Below, piece by piece: positions 18,245 to 26,537 of a DNA stretch of 64,000 nt; position 1 is the first letter of the stretch; each line of letters begins with the position of its first letter. The stretch lies in NCBI GenBank assembly GCA_016928395.1, contig JAFGKV010000063.1:4106-68105 (forward strand), given 5' to 3'. The position numbers and the translations under genes are program-made. The stretch is from Candidatus Fermentibacterota bacterium (GTDB lineage: Bacteria > JAFGKV01). Below the pieces are notes generated by a model. It saw nothing but the letters and a program-made list of their open reading frames with translations, was not told where the DNA came from and made no database searches.

Positions 18245-18892
18245 TCATCCCTTCTGCTGCTCCTTTCGGAAGAGCGCGTATGAATACGTCACGGAAAACA
18301 GGGTGACCAGAATCAGGGGCGCCATGACACACCACAGCCAGCGGTCGCCAAAGGCGAAACCGATCACCGAGATGACGCCGCAGACACGGAACAAGGCGCC
18401 GGTGACTCGGTGGGTCTGATCCCACACGCGGTCACTGCGCAGAGTCCAGGGAGTGCGTACGCCGACAAACCAGTTGCGCTTTGCATGCTGAATGAGCACA
18501 CCGGCATAGTAGATCAGGATGCCGAACGGAATGGGCAGAAGCCTGTTGGGGCTGATCTTCGTTCCCAGGTTCCAGAACAGGATCTGGAGTTGAATCACCA
18601 GAAGAAACAGCAGGATTAGGATGAGAAAGGTGTCGTAGTATGGCCTGAACACGGCGATGTTGCGCTTCAGCGGATCGATCAGAGGCAGCAGCGTACACAG
18701 AGCGGCCACTCCTAGCATGGTGACCGGAATGAGGAACACGCCGATAGCCTTGGCCATCCAGCCGTCGGCGTCTCCGGCGGCGTTCCAATGCGAGGCGATC
18801 CGGTCGGGAAGGCGGGGATAGGCCAGCATCGTGATGATGAACGCCAGGCCTATGACACCCACAATGAGCGTGATGGCACGGCCTGCGGGCAT
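18245..18892 (-). CDS. SdpI-like membrane protein (DUF1648 plus SdpI domain)
   Basis: A 215-residue integral membrane protein with about six helices. The N-terminal block YPRLPDRIASHWNAAGDADGW is the DUF1648 signature. The C-terminal block NWFVGVRTPWTLRSDRVWD followed by THRVTGALFRVCG is the SdpI signature. Bacillus SdpI gives immunity to the SdpC toxin and signals to the repressor SdpR. No SdpR-like ArsR repressor or toxin gene is adjacent here, so immunity is not implied; many homologues are of unknown role. GAGGAG precedes the ATG. A long palindrome lies about 245 bases upstream and may regulate it. Confidence 0.88.
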   Translation of the reverse strand: MPAGRAITLIVGVIGLAFIITMLAYPRLPDRIASHWNAAGDADGWMAKAIGVFLIPVTMLGVAALCTLLPLIDPLKRNIAVFRPYYDTFLILILLFLLVIQLQILFWNLGTKISPNRLLPIPFGILIYYAGVLIQHAKRNWFVGVRTPWTLRSDRVWDQTHRVTGALFRVCGVISVIGFAFGDRWLWCVMAPLILVTLFSVTYSYALFRKEQQKG

Positions 18893-19330
18893 GGGTTCTC
18901 CTCATGATGAAGCCAAGAAGCGAGAATGCCTAAACGCAGCACAGGGTACAATCCTCGGCTCCGAAACGCTATCCCTTCGTCCCAGACCCAGCCGCCAGAG
19001 AGAATGGGAAGTGCACGAATGCCTGGGGAAAACCACACCACTGCATGCTGAGGAATACCCGGGGATCACGCATCACGCGGCAATACGATTCCATTCGTGC
19101 CTCGCATACCTGAACCTCGCAAGCGCGCCTTCCCGACCATATAGGATCTGTCCTATATAGGACAGATCCTATATGAATCACAGAGAAATCAAGGCGAGTC
19201 GGGTGATGGATCGGCCTGGGAATGCAGGCCAGACGTCAAAGCCGTGTGGCAGACTCGATCCTGACAGGTAACCGATGGCGGAGGCAAAGGAAACATCGCT
19301 CACGGGTCGCGGAACCGGGCGGGTTCCCGA
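18893..19330. other. Intergenic region, 438 bases, carrying a long palindrome
   Basis: This lies between the maf 3' end and the SdpI-like start. Short open frames on both strands have no recognisable features or ribosome sites, so I call no gene. The notable element is the perfect 38-bp palindrome listed separately. The region is AT-richer than its surroundings around 19138-19195. Confidence 0.5.
19138..19175. repeat. Perfect 38-bp palindrome, two overlapping operator-like dyads
   Basis: The half-site is CATATAGGATCTGTCCTAT and the other half is its exact reverse complement with no spacer. Each arm is itself a near-dyad: TATAGGA-N4-TCCTATA occurs twice, sharing the central TATA. This is the architecture of a doubled binding site for a dimeric repressor (ArsR, TetR or BlaI class), or of a cruciform or mobile-element target. 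The nearest downstream gene on the minus strand encodes the SdpI-like protein. Confidence 0.85.
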
Positions 19331-19918
19331 TCAGGTCGTGCGGTACCCCAAGGATCTGAGACAATGCCCAAGACTCAGCATGGGCAGGCCCAGGATGGCG
19401 GTGAAGTCGGGCGTGTCGATGGAGGAGAACAGACGGATGCCGAGACGCTCCAACTTGTAGCCACCCGCACAGCCGGCCGGGTGATCGGCCGCCACGTATG
19501 CCCTGATCTCCTCGTCCGTGAGATCAGGGTGGATTCGCAGAGTGGAAACGACGACCTCCTCAAGGACCCAGCCTTCAATGGGGTAATGTACGAGTAGCGA
19601 TGTGTAGAGCCGATGCGCAACGCCTCGCATCTGGGAGAGCAGCGCCGCTGCGTGGTCATCGGTGACAGGCTTGGCACGATGCTCACCGCGAAAGACCAGA
19701 AGTTGATCCGATGCCACGATGGTGGCGTCCGCATGGATCGTGCACACGCTGACCGCCTTGCCGCGGGCCCGCTCCAGCGACTCTTCGCGGGGTGCAAGCC
19801 CGAGATTGTGTTCCACATACGCGGGGGCGACCATGGAGAACGGAACGCCGAGCGTGGCAAGCAGCTCGCGCCGGATAGAGGAGGTCGATGCCAAGACAAG
19901 AGCCGGTAGCGCCGCCAT
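19331..19918 (-). CDS. Maf-family nucleotide pyrophosphatase
   Basis: A 195-residue Maf/YceF-type enzyme. Maf proteins hydrolyse non-canonical or canonical nucleoside triphosphates to monophosphates. Family motifs are LASTSSIRRELLATLG near the start, ATIVASDQLLVFRGE (the SDQ form, as in YceF) in the middle and GGYKLERLGIRLFSSI near the end. The start ATG lies close to the 3' side of the M32 peptidase gene on the same strand. Length is normal. I do not assign it to the MafA or YceF subgroup with certainty. Confidence 0.9.
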   Translation of the reverse strand: MAALPALVLASTSSIRRELLATLGVPFSMVAPAYVEHNLGLAPREESLERARGKAVSVCTIHADATIVASDQLLVFRGEHRAKPVTDDHAAALLSQMRGVAHRLYTSLLVHYPIEGWVLEEVVVSTLRIHPDLTDEEIRAYVAADHPAGCAGGYKLERLGIRLFSSIDTPDFTAILGLPMLSLGHCLRSLGYRTT

Positions 19919-20035
19919 TCAGGAACTCCTCGCCACTTCAAAGCCCACGCCCGTCACGCCACCATCTCCACGCCTATTCGGCCGCGTCCCAAGGCCCGGG
20001 CCTCTGACCGTTCTCCACCGGGTTCGCGGCGTACC

Positions 20036-21571
20036 TCAACTGGAAGGCCCAGGCACTGCAAGGTCTCCCACATTGTACAGCTCCCCGTACTTTGTGGCCA
20101 GATACCGCATATAAGGTCTGACGCTGAGCGGCGCGCCGGTTGCCCGCCGGATCAATTCCTCGGGCTGGAACTTCCGGCCATGACGATAGATGTGTTCGCC
20201 AAGCCAGCCCAGCAGCGTGTCACACCGGCCGTGCTCCATGTCATGCTCGATGTTTGGGTGGGCCGCCAGTGCCGCCCCGTGGATCTGGGCAGCCATCACA
20301 TTGCCCAAAGTGTAGCCCTGGAACGCGCCTCCGACGATGCCGCCGAACCAATGGACATCCTGAAGCACCCCCTCGCGATCTGAAGGCGGTGTGACGCCAA
20401 GATCCTGTTCATACCGCGCATTCCACGCATCGGGCAGATCCAGGACGGAGAGCGAACCCTCCAGCAGTTGGCATTCGAGATCGAATCTGATCATGACATG
20501 GAGGTTGTAGGTCAGTTCGTCGGCCTCGGTCCGGATGAGCGAGGGACGAACCGCATTGATCGCCCGGTAAAAGGTCTCTAGGGCAACATCGTCTAGCTGG
20601 CCGGGGAAGGCTCCCTGGAGTCGCGGGTAGAAGAATGCCCAGAAGGGCCGGCTGCGCCCGACGATGTTCTCCCACAGCCGCGATTGACTCTCGTGCATCC
20701 CCGATGAGACTCCCCCCGCAAGGAGACCACCGTCAAGATCGGGGCTGACGCCCATCTCATAGAGCGCATGCCCCGTCTCGTGAATGGCGGCGAACAGAGC
20801 CTCGCCCAGGTCATCTTCCCGGATCCGCACCGTGAGCCGGACATCGTTCACCCCGAAACTGATGGTGAAGGGATGAGGGCTGATCTCCCGTCGCCCGCGA
20901 GAGAAGTCATACCCGATGCGTTTCTGGAGGAAGGTGCAGAACGCCGCCTGCTCGGCCCGCGGGTAGCCCAGATGCAGGCATGCCTCATCCGCGGGGTCAC
21001 AGGCCGCGATTCTCTCCACCAGCGGCGCAAGCCCCATCCGCAGTTCGGCGAAAAGGGGCCGAAGCGTAGCCACGGTCATGCCCGGATCATGCTCTTCGAT
21101 GAGCGGATCCACGATGTGATCGAACCCAGGGAAGAAGCCGGCAAGGCGTCGCGAGAGTTCCACGGTGCGCTTCAGGTGCTCGGCAACCCGCGGGAAATCT
21201 GCCGCCTCCTTGGCTCGTGACCACACCTCGTAGGTCTCCGACTGATGCGCGCTGAGTTCAGCGATGAAGGAGGAGGGCACCTTGGTGGCGCGATCCCAGT
21301 CTCGCCGGGCGACCCGGAGAAGACTGGCTTCGTCGCAGTCATGCGGCAGAGTCTCCCCATACGGCGCCAGCTCATCCAGGAGTCTGCCCACCTGCGGGCT
21401 GGTGAGCAGCTGGTGGCTCAGCCGCGAGAGGGTGGCCGACTGTCGGCCTCTGGCTGATGCACCCTGCGGCGGCATCTGGGTTACCTGATCCCAATAGAGC
21501 ACCGCTGCCGCGGCGTTCAGGTCGGACACCTCCCCCAGCAGTCTCTTCAGTTCCGCGAGCTTTTCCCGCAT
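20036..21571 (-). CDS. M32 family metallocarboxypeptidase (Taq-type)
   Basis: A zinc carboxypeptidase of about 511 residues, cytoplasmic (no signal peptide). The zinc motif HETGH is at 264-268, followed by GVSSGMHESQSRLWENIVGR, which contains the downstream glutamate ligand, both hallmarks of family M32. C-terminal blocks EADELTYNLHVMIRFDLE and HWFGGIVGGAFQGYTLGN also match. I chose the internal ATG (GGAGG six bases ahead) over a start 10 codons upstream. It removes C-terminal residues from peptides, with broad specificity in known members. Confidence 0.93.
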   Translation of the reverse strand: MREKLAELKRLLGEVSDLNAAAAVLYWDQVTQMPPQGASARGRQSATLSRLSHQLLTSPQVGRLLDELAPYGETLPHDCDEASLLRVARRDWDRATKVPSSFIAELSAHQSETYEVWSRAKEAADFPRVAEHLKRTVELSRRLAGFFPGFDHIVDPLIEEHDPGMTVATLRPLFAELRMGLAPLVERIAACDPADEACLHLGYPRAEQAAFCTFLQKRIGYDFSRGRREISPHPFTISFGVNDVRLTVRIREDDLGEALFAAIHETGHALYEMGVSPDLDGGLLAGGVSSGMHESQSRLWENIVGRSRPFWAFFYPRLQGAFPGQLDDVALETFYRAINAVRPSLIRTEADELTYNLHVMIRFDLECQLLEGSLSVLDLPDAWNARYEQDLGVTPPSDREGVLQDVHWFGGIVGGAFQGYTLGNVMAAQIHGAALAAHPNIEHDMEHGRCDTLLGWLGEHIYRHGRKFQPEELIRRATGAPLSVRPYMRYLATKYGELYNVGDLAVPGPSS

Positions 21572-21665
21572 CTTCAGCCTCCAATGGCCAATGGTGTTCA
21601 ATCCGCAGACCGGCCGGCACGCGATGTGCTACTCGAAGGTGAGACAAAGTGGTGAATCACCTCTC

Positions 21666-21694
21666 TTGTTGCGTCTATGTTTCTATCGCATACA
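21666..21694 (+). promoter_or_regulatory. Possible sigma-70 promoter for the glutaredoxin operon
   Basis: TTGTTG, 17 bases, then CATACA (or TACATT with a 19-base spacer) in an AT-rich stretch about 50 bases before the glutaredoxin start. The match is moderate; the location between divergent genes supports it. Confidence 0.35.
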
Positions 21695-21745
21695 TTCTGC
21701 AGTTGTAGATACGCTCATGCCAGCCTTTTGTGAGGTAGGATACCA

Positions 21746-22015
21746 ATGTACGACCATGAAATCGCCAGTCGAACCCCGCTTCTCTTCGCCATAAGCACGT
21801 GCCCCCGGTGCCAACGAGTGAAGTCGTTCCTGAAAGACCACGGGGTACACGCACACATAGTAGACGTCGATCTCCTTACCCTCTCCGAGAAACGACAGCA
21901 GTTCGAGTTCGTACGCAGGGTCAACCCCGAAATCTCCTTCCCGACTTTGGTAGTAGGCGACACCGCGGTCTTGGGTGAAGACTACGATGGAATCAAGGAG
22001 GCGCTGAACCTGTGA
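21746..22015 (+). CDS. Glutaredoxin-like thiol-disulfide protein
   Basis: An 89-residue thioredoxin-fold protein. The redox site is STCPRCQRVKSFL (Cys-19 and Cys-22, CPRC) and the cis-proline loop is ISFPTLVVGD. It resembles NrdH/glutaredoxin proteins that accept electrons from a thioredoxin or ferredoxin reductase. Its TGA overlaps the GTG start of the next gene, which encodes a ferredoxin-thioredoxin-reductase-like protein; the two probably form an electron-transfer pair. GAGGTAGG precedes the ATG. Confidence 0.88.
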   Translation: MYDHEIASRTPLLFAISTCPRCQRVKSFLKDHGVHAHIVDVDLLTLSEKRQQFEFVRRVNPEISFPTLVVGDTAVLGEDYDGIKEALNL

Positions 22016-22350
22016 CATCCATCGACACGTACCAGGAGGTTCTCAAGAAGCACGCCGCTTCCCGGGGGCTGACCATGAACCCCGACGAGACAACGGTGCA
22101 GCCGCTATTGGAAGGGTTGCTCGCCAATGGCATGCGGCACGGCCTTCGGACCTGCCCATGCCGGCCCGCAGTGGGCACTGTCGAGGCAGACCGCGATATC
22201 GTCTGCCCCTGCGTCTACGCCGAGGCTGACGTCGAGGAGTATGGAGCCTGCTACTGCTGGCTTTTTGTCTCAGAGGGGTGGGTTGACGGCACCGTGCCTC
22301 GCCGTCGCGTACCTGAACGCCGCCCACCGGAAAAGACCCTCGGTTTGTAG
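22012..22350 (+). CDS. Ferredoxin-thioredoxin reductase catalytic-subunit-like protein
   Basis: A 112-residue protein with the six-cysteine pattern of the FTR catalytic (beta) chain: CPC (48/50), CPC (65/67) and C-Tyr-C (80/82) instead of the usual C-His-C, followed by WLFVSEGW. In FTR these residues hold a 4Fe-4S cluster next to a redox disulfide, passing electrons from ferredoxin to thioredoxin. The gaps between the cysteine pairs differ slightly from the cyanobacterial protein as I know it. No variable (alpha) subunit is encoded nearby, as in other non-photosynthetic members. The start is GTG overlapping the glutaredoxin stop. Confidence 0.82.
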   Translation: MTSIDTYQEVLKKHAASRGLTMNPDETTVQPLLEGLLANGMRHGLRTCPCRPAVGTVEADRDIVCPCVYAEADVEEYGACYCWLFVSEGWVDGTVPRRRVPERRPPEKTLGL

Positions 22351-22399
22351 ACCGCCAGGCTCCTACACCCACATCGCGCTCTCGAGCCGTGTGCCCCTG

Positions 22400-23521
22400 A
22401 TGATGCGAACTAAGCTGCTGCGCTTTGGCGGCATAGGCGTGCTGGTGGCCTCGTCTGTGCTGCTGGGGTTCGCGATCGTGGAAGTCGGGCTACGGTGGAG
22501 GTTCGGAAGACCCCTGCCGCTCCAGGACGAAGTGCTTGATCTCACCAAGCTAGGCTTCCGTTATGGCGTACACAGCATCCACAAAGACCCCTTTACAATC
22601 AGAATCGTCGGCATTGGTGACTCCTTCGCATTCGGCCCGGTACAGCCTACGTACAACTACCATCACGTCATCGAGCAAGAGCTGCGCGTGAGGCTACGCC
22701 GACCAGTGGAGGTGATCAATCTGGGGCGTCCGTCCATCGGTCCTGCGGCAGAACTGACCATTCTGAGGGATCTTGGGCTCCGGTTCCAGCCCGATCTTGT
22801 CTTGTGGACATTCTTCGTGGGCAATGATTTCACCGACGATCCCCCGGGGGTAACCTATGACCTTGAGGATATCCTGGGAAGACGTCACTGGGAACATGGT
22901 CTCACGACGAGTACGCTGCCATGGTACGACCGTCTGCGTCTGTCGGGTTATGTGCGTTTCTTGCTGGCCTACCAACACCACGTGGAGTTGCCAGGAGAAG
23001 ACCGCGAGGGCAGAATTACCATGGATGAGATCGCCTTTCAATGGGTGGAGAAACAACGGATGAGGCTTCTGCTCTCGGATGACAGCCTTTCAGAGGCCTA
23101 TGTCCGGTCGGTGAAACCCAGACTCCAGGCCGCCATCAGACTGTGTGACGACCGTTCGATACCATTCGCTATGGCCATCGCTCCCGATCAGGCCCAAGTC
23201 GAGAAGGCGCTGGCAAGAGACGTGCTTCTTCACCTGCGCACGGCCAACGAACTCGATCCCGACGATCAGGACCGGTTCGAGGAGAGCCACCAAAGGGGAG
23301 ACCTCTCGCCGCTGACCGTGGCCCATGATTCCCTGGCAACCCTGGCCCAGCGAGGCGCCATAGTGGTGGACTTGTACGAACCATTCCGAAGGGAGGGTGC
23401 CCAGGGCGGGTTGTACATTGAGCGTCACACCCATTGGAACCGGGCGGGCAATCAGCTCGCCGCCGACGCCCTTGCCGATACCCTGGCCATGATCCTGCGC
23501 ACGACGGGGCGTGGCCGATGA
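22400..23521 (+). CDS. Membrane-anchored SGNH/GDSL hydrolase-like protein
   Basis: A protein of 373 residues with an N-terminal transmembrane helix (about 10-28) and an extracytoplasmic SGNH-like domain. Block I is VGIGDSFAFGP (Ser-75), an asparagine is in WTFFVGNDF, and the C-terminal Asp/His block is near HTHWNRAGNQLAAD. This is the layout of AlgX/AlgJ-type and other SGNH enzymes that add or remove acyl groups on polysaccharides; the substrate cannot be told. The start is uncertain: tandem ATGs at 22400 and 22403, and a GTG at 22391, all with weak ribosome sites. The stop overlaps the next start (ATGA). Confidence 0.78.
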   Translation: MMRTKLLRFGGIGVLVASSVLLGFAIVEVGLRWRFGRPLPLQDEVLDLTKLGFRYGVHSIHKDPFTIRIVGIGDSFAFGPVQPTYNYHHVIEQELRVRLRRPVEVINLGRPSIGPAAELTILRDLGLRFQPDLVLWTFFVGNDFTDDPPGVTYDLEDILGRRHWEHGLTTSTLPWYDRLRLSGYVRFLLAYQHHVELPGEDREGRITMDEIAFQWVEKQRMRLLLSDDSLSEAYVRSVKPRLQAAIRLCDDRSIPFAMAIAPDQAQVEKALARDVLLHLRTANELDPDDQDRFEESHQRGDLSPLTVAHDSLATLAQRGAIVVDLYEPFRREGAQGGLYIERHTHWNRAGNQLAADALADTLAMILRTTGRGR

Positions 23522-24075
23522 AAGCCCTGCAATGCCATGGCCCGCATCGAGGGTTTGTGCGTGCCCTTTTCCTCTCGCGCCTCCCACCGGCGGCCTTGAT
23601 ACTGGGACTGGCCTGGTTACCGACACTGACACGCGGGTGCAGCTGCGCTCCAATGCCGCGCCCGCTGGCCGTAGAGCTCGCCCGTCCCACTGATAGCGCT
23701 CACGTCGACGGATCGACGAGGCGTGCTCTCGTGACGGTTGAAAGCCCGACGGGCATTGGTTCGGCACGCATTGTAAGGGCAGGCACGTCCTGGCCTGAGA
23801 CTATCATCCTGGGCCTCTGCTATGCCGATGGCCGACCGTTCTCGCGCCTGGAATCTCTGCGAATCGAGACGGGAGAATGCTCCTGGAGCACCTTCCTCGG
23901 AAATGCCGACACCGTGGCATGCACCGGAGGGAGTGATGCGTCTGCCGAGGGCTCGTTGATCTACGTGCCTGTTCGACGGGGAGAACAAGCCCTCTCGGTG
24001 GAAATCCCCGCTCAGTCTCTTGGCTCCACATGCGACACGCTCCGCGTGTCGTGGATCGACGTCTACCGTCACTGA
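23518..24075 (+). CDS. Unknown exported protein, 185 aa
   Basis: I do not recognise a family. The start ATG overlaps the stop of the SGNH gene, so it is the last gene of that small operon. Residues about 20-38 (ALILGLAWLPTLTRGC) are hydrophobic and end in GCSC, suggesting a signal sequence, possibly a non-canonical lipoprotein signal. The rest is beta-rich and has several cysteines (GECSW, ACTGG, GSTCDTL) that could form disulfides, consistent with an extracytoplasmic protein. It converges on the MFS gene, with a strong hairpin between. Confidence 0.65.
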   Translation: MKALQCHGPHRGFVRALFLSRLPPAALILGLAWLPTLTRGCSCAPMPRPLAVELARPTDSAHVDGSTRRALVTVESPTGIGSARIVRAGTSWPETIILGLCYADGRPFSRLESLRIETGECSWSTFLGNADTVACTGGSDASAEGSLIYVPVRRGEQALSVEIPAQSLGSTCDTLRVSWIDVYRH

Positions 24076-24083
24076 GTGGGCCG

Positions 24084-24123
24084 CGCCCCCGGCGTACGGC
24101 TCATCCCCTCAGCGCCGGGGGCG
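24084..24123. terminator. Hairpin between convergent genes, possible two-way terminator
   Basis: CGCCCCCGGCG and CGCCGGGGGCG form a perfect 11-bp, very GC-rich stem with an 18-nt loop. It begins 8 bases after one stop, and its right arm lies inside the last codons of the opposing MFS gene. No T-run follows on either strand, so termination would be factor-dependent or the hairpin would protect mRNA ends. Confidence 0.5.
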
Positions 24124-25626
24124 AAGCAAAAGATCCGAGATCCACTCAACGCGCACCTTGGCGAACTGCCATAGGTAGAGCAGAGTCTTCTCACGGCGTC
24201 TCACCAGCGGTTCTGAGATCCACGAAAGCGGTATCAATGTGGTCCACCTCAGCACCCCAGTGAGGGCGAACAGGGTCTGCTCAGGCTCGAAGATCCGCCC
24301 ACCGAACTCCAGGCCTGGCGGGAGCAGAGCACCTGAGAGGAGCATGGTGGTCATCATGGCCAGACCGGTGCATGCGCCGTACACGCCGGAGTAGATCTGC
24401 TTCCTATCCTCAGGAGCGATGGAGAGAACGAAATTCATGGCGATGAGCCCGGCACCGGCCCACATGATTCCGGAGGTCACCGCCTCCAGGTAGAGGACTC
24501 CGTGGTGTTGCGATGTCACGAAGACCCAGACCAGAGGATTGATGCCCCCCAGTACGATGGCTATGCGCATACACGCCTTGTTGCCCAAACGATCGATCAG
24601 AACGCCCCAAGGGCGGAGCACGGCAAGCGAGGCCAGCGTGCTGACCAGACCGTACATCTGTATGTCAACCAACGACATGTGAAGTGTGGTGATCATGAAT
24701 GGTTGCCAGAAGGGCGAACCGATGCCGACGGTCAGCATCCACCAGCACCCATAGGCAAGCAGCATCCTGAAGTTGCGGTCCCGAAACGGCCCTGCAACAA
24801 GCTGGGCGGCCCCGATGCGCTCCAGAGGCTTCTGTCGCTCAGGCTGCGTAACGAGGATTCTCAGCCCGATGAGACCTACCACCGAGGACAAAGCGAAAAG
24901 AGCAGCGAAGCAGTACGGCAGGTTGAGCGGGGCAAAGGTCGATGAGGATGCAAAGATCTTCTTCACCACCCCCGTGATTGCTCCTGTCCCGTGTTCAAAG
25001 GCATCGATAACGGATCCCAGGAGCACGCCGGTGGCGAGGCCCGCCGCTAAGAGGATCTGCGCCCTCCGCGCAAGAAAGCGTGCCCTGATCTCGCGAGGAA
25101 TCATGTCGCTGATCCATGCGATCCACGCATTGCCGGCCACCGACTGGAGGGTGGTGCTGAGCAGAAACACCACGAGCACTGCGATAATGGCCAAAGGAGG
25201 CTCAAGCACGAGCGGAACCAGCCCATAGAACACGACAAGGACTCTCGCTATCCCCGACAGGGTCACCACGATTCCCTTTCGGGAGGTGACCTTCCGGGTA
25301 ACCACCGCTCCCAGTGGCTGGAACACCTGGGAGAACTGTCCGATGGCCGCTAGGAGTCCGAACTGAAATGGCGTTGCCCCGAGCATGACCAGGAGTTTGG
25401 AGAGGAAGACACTGCCGGGCCACGCGATACTGGCGTGAACCTGCGCGTAGACTCCCTCGACGATGGAGACGTGCATGGTGCGTCGGATGGCCGAGGCAAG
25501 ACGCGGCTGCCGCAGGGAATCGCGTGATACGGGTGCACTGGGATGAGGAGAATTGCTCTTGAGCAAATGCACCTTCCGGCTCCTGGAACAACGGGCTTCG
25601 GGTTGAAGGCATGGAGGAAGCTGCAA
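24109..25626 (-). CDS. Major facilitator superfamily transporter
   Basis: An integral membrane protein with about 12 predicted helices. An MFS-like cytoplasmic loop lies between helices 2 and 3 (QPLGAVVTRKVTSRKG), there is a related loop in the second half (PWGVLIDRLGNK), and an EGVYAQ segment lies at helix 1. The substrate is unknown. Start choice is uncertain: the 505-codon frame opens with TTG at 25626, while an ATG at 25476 would remove 50 residues that include part of a basic amphipathic N-terminus (SLRQPRLASAIRRT); neither has a clear ribosome site. It converges on the unknown exported-protein gene. Confidence 0.85.
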   Translation of the reverse strand: MQLPPCLQPEARCSRSRKVHLLKSNSPHPSAPVSRDSLRQPRLASAIRRTMHVSIVEGVYAQVHASIAWPGSVFLSKLLVMLGATPFQFGLLAAIGQFSQVFQPLGAVVTRKVTSRKGIVVTLSGIARVLVVFYGLVPLVLEPPLAIIAVLVVFLLSTTLQSVAGNAWIAWISDMIPREIRARFLARRAQILLAAGLATGVLLGSVIDAFEHGTGAITGVVKKIFASSSTFAPLNLPYCFAALFALSSVVGLIGLRILVTQPERQKPLERIGAAQLVAGPFRDRNFRMLLAYGCWWMLTVGIGSPFWQPFMITTLHMSLVDIQMYGLVSTLASLAVLRPWGVLIDRLGNKACMRIAIVLGGINPLVWVFVTSQHHGVLYLEAVTSGIMWAGAGLIAMNFVLSIAPEDRKQIYSGVYGACTGLAMMTTMLLSGALLPPGLEFGGRIFEPEQTLFALTGVLRWTTLIPLSWISEPLVRRREKTLLYLWQFAKVRVEWISDLLLRPRR

Positions 25627-25952
25627 AGGTACAACATCGATGTCCTATGTTCCATCTACGCGCAACCCGCTCCCCGGTGTTTCATGCGATCACCGCGTGG
25701 TCGAGTGCGTGGGGCCAGAATCCAATGGCCAGGCTGCTCCCATGACACCTTTTCCCGCACTCGGGGTATGAGTGAGAAGTGCCGCTGTGGCAAGGACGGA
25801 AGCGCGCCTTCTGCGTGAGTGGGCGGGGACTGCAAAGTCCCCAGTGGAGTGACCCTCTGCGGGCCGGCGCAGGATCGCGCTGCCCGGGTGTGGCGCGCAC
25901 TCGGCGGAGTCTTCGTTCCTGGAATCCATCGGAGTATGCGAGGGAGGCCACG
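25627..25952. other. Intergenic region with a GCAA-tetraloop hairpin
   Basis: There is no supported gene in 326 bases between the divergent MFS and glutathione peroxidase genes. At 25825-25842, GGGGACT and AGTCCCC form a perfect 7-bp stem closed by GCAA, a stable GNRA tetraloop. It is 110 bases before the peroxidase start and could belong to a structured 5' leader. Confidence 0.5.
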
Positions 25953-26537
25953 ATGAGATCCAATGTCCTGATAGTTCTCAGTTCGGTGCTGCTGGTGAAT
26001 GCACGGCTTACAGCGGGGGAATGCGCCGCTGGGGATAGTCTCGTCACCGGCGGCGTATACGCCTTCACCGTTCACGGGGTCGACGGGAGAGATGTTGATC
26101 TGGCAGAGTACAAGGGTCACGTTTCGCTTATCGTGAATGTGGCAACCAGATGCGGCTTCACCCCTCAACTCGAGGGCCTCGAACGCCTGTATAAGCGGTA
26201 TCGGGATGACGGGTTTGTGGTTCTTGGCTTTCCGGCAAACAACTTCATGAACCAGGCTCCGGGGTCCGATGAACAGATTCTCGAGTTCTGCACAAGGGAT
26301 TTCAGCGTGACGTTCCCTCTATTCTCGAAAATCTCCGTCAAGGGCGATAACCGGCATCCACTTTACGACTATCTCAGCTCCAAGGAAACCAATCCTGAGT
26401 TCGGTGGCGAAATCACCTGGAACTTCAACAAATTCCTGATCGATCGCGCCGGCAGGGTCGTGGATCGGTTTGGGAGCGCTACGAACCCTGACAGCCCCTC
26501 GGTAGCCCAGGCAATCGAGGCCGCGTTGAAGCGCTGA
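25953..26537 (+). CDS. Exported glutathione-peroxidase-family peroxidase
   Basis: A 194-residue thiol peroxidase with an N-terminal signal sequence (MRSNVLIVLSSVLLVNARLT), so it acts outside the cytoplasm. The catalytic set is present: Cys-67 in NVATRCGFTPQ, replacing selenocysteine; Gln-101 in NNFMNQ; Trp-156 and Asn-157 in ITWNFNKFLI. A further Cys in ILEFCTRDF may be the resolving residue, as in thioredoxin-dependent members. AGGGAGG precedes the ATG; an upstream in-frame start is unlikely. It reduces peroxides, probably with thioredoxin-like donors rather than glutathione. Confidence 0.93.
   Translation: MRSNVLIVLSSVLLVNARLTAGECAAGDSLVTGGVYAFTVHGVDGRDVDLAEYKGHVSLIVNVATRCGFTPQLEGLERLYKRYRDDGFVVLGFPANNFMNQAPGSDEQILEFCTRDFSVTFPLFSKISVKGDNRHPLYDYLSSKETNPEFGGEITWNFNKFLIDRAGRVVDRFGSATNPDSPSVAQAIEAALKR

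Noticed and set aside
18893-19330. An ArsR-type repressor (SdpR) or a toxin gene next to the SdpI-like gene
   Set aside because: The short frames here have no helix-turn-helix pattern, no ribosome site and no similarity I recognise.
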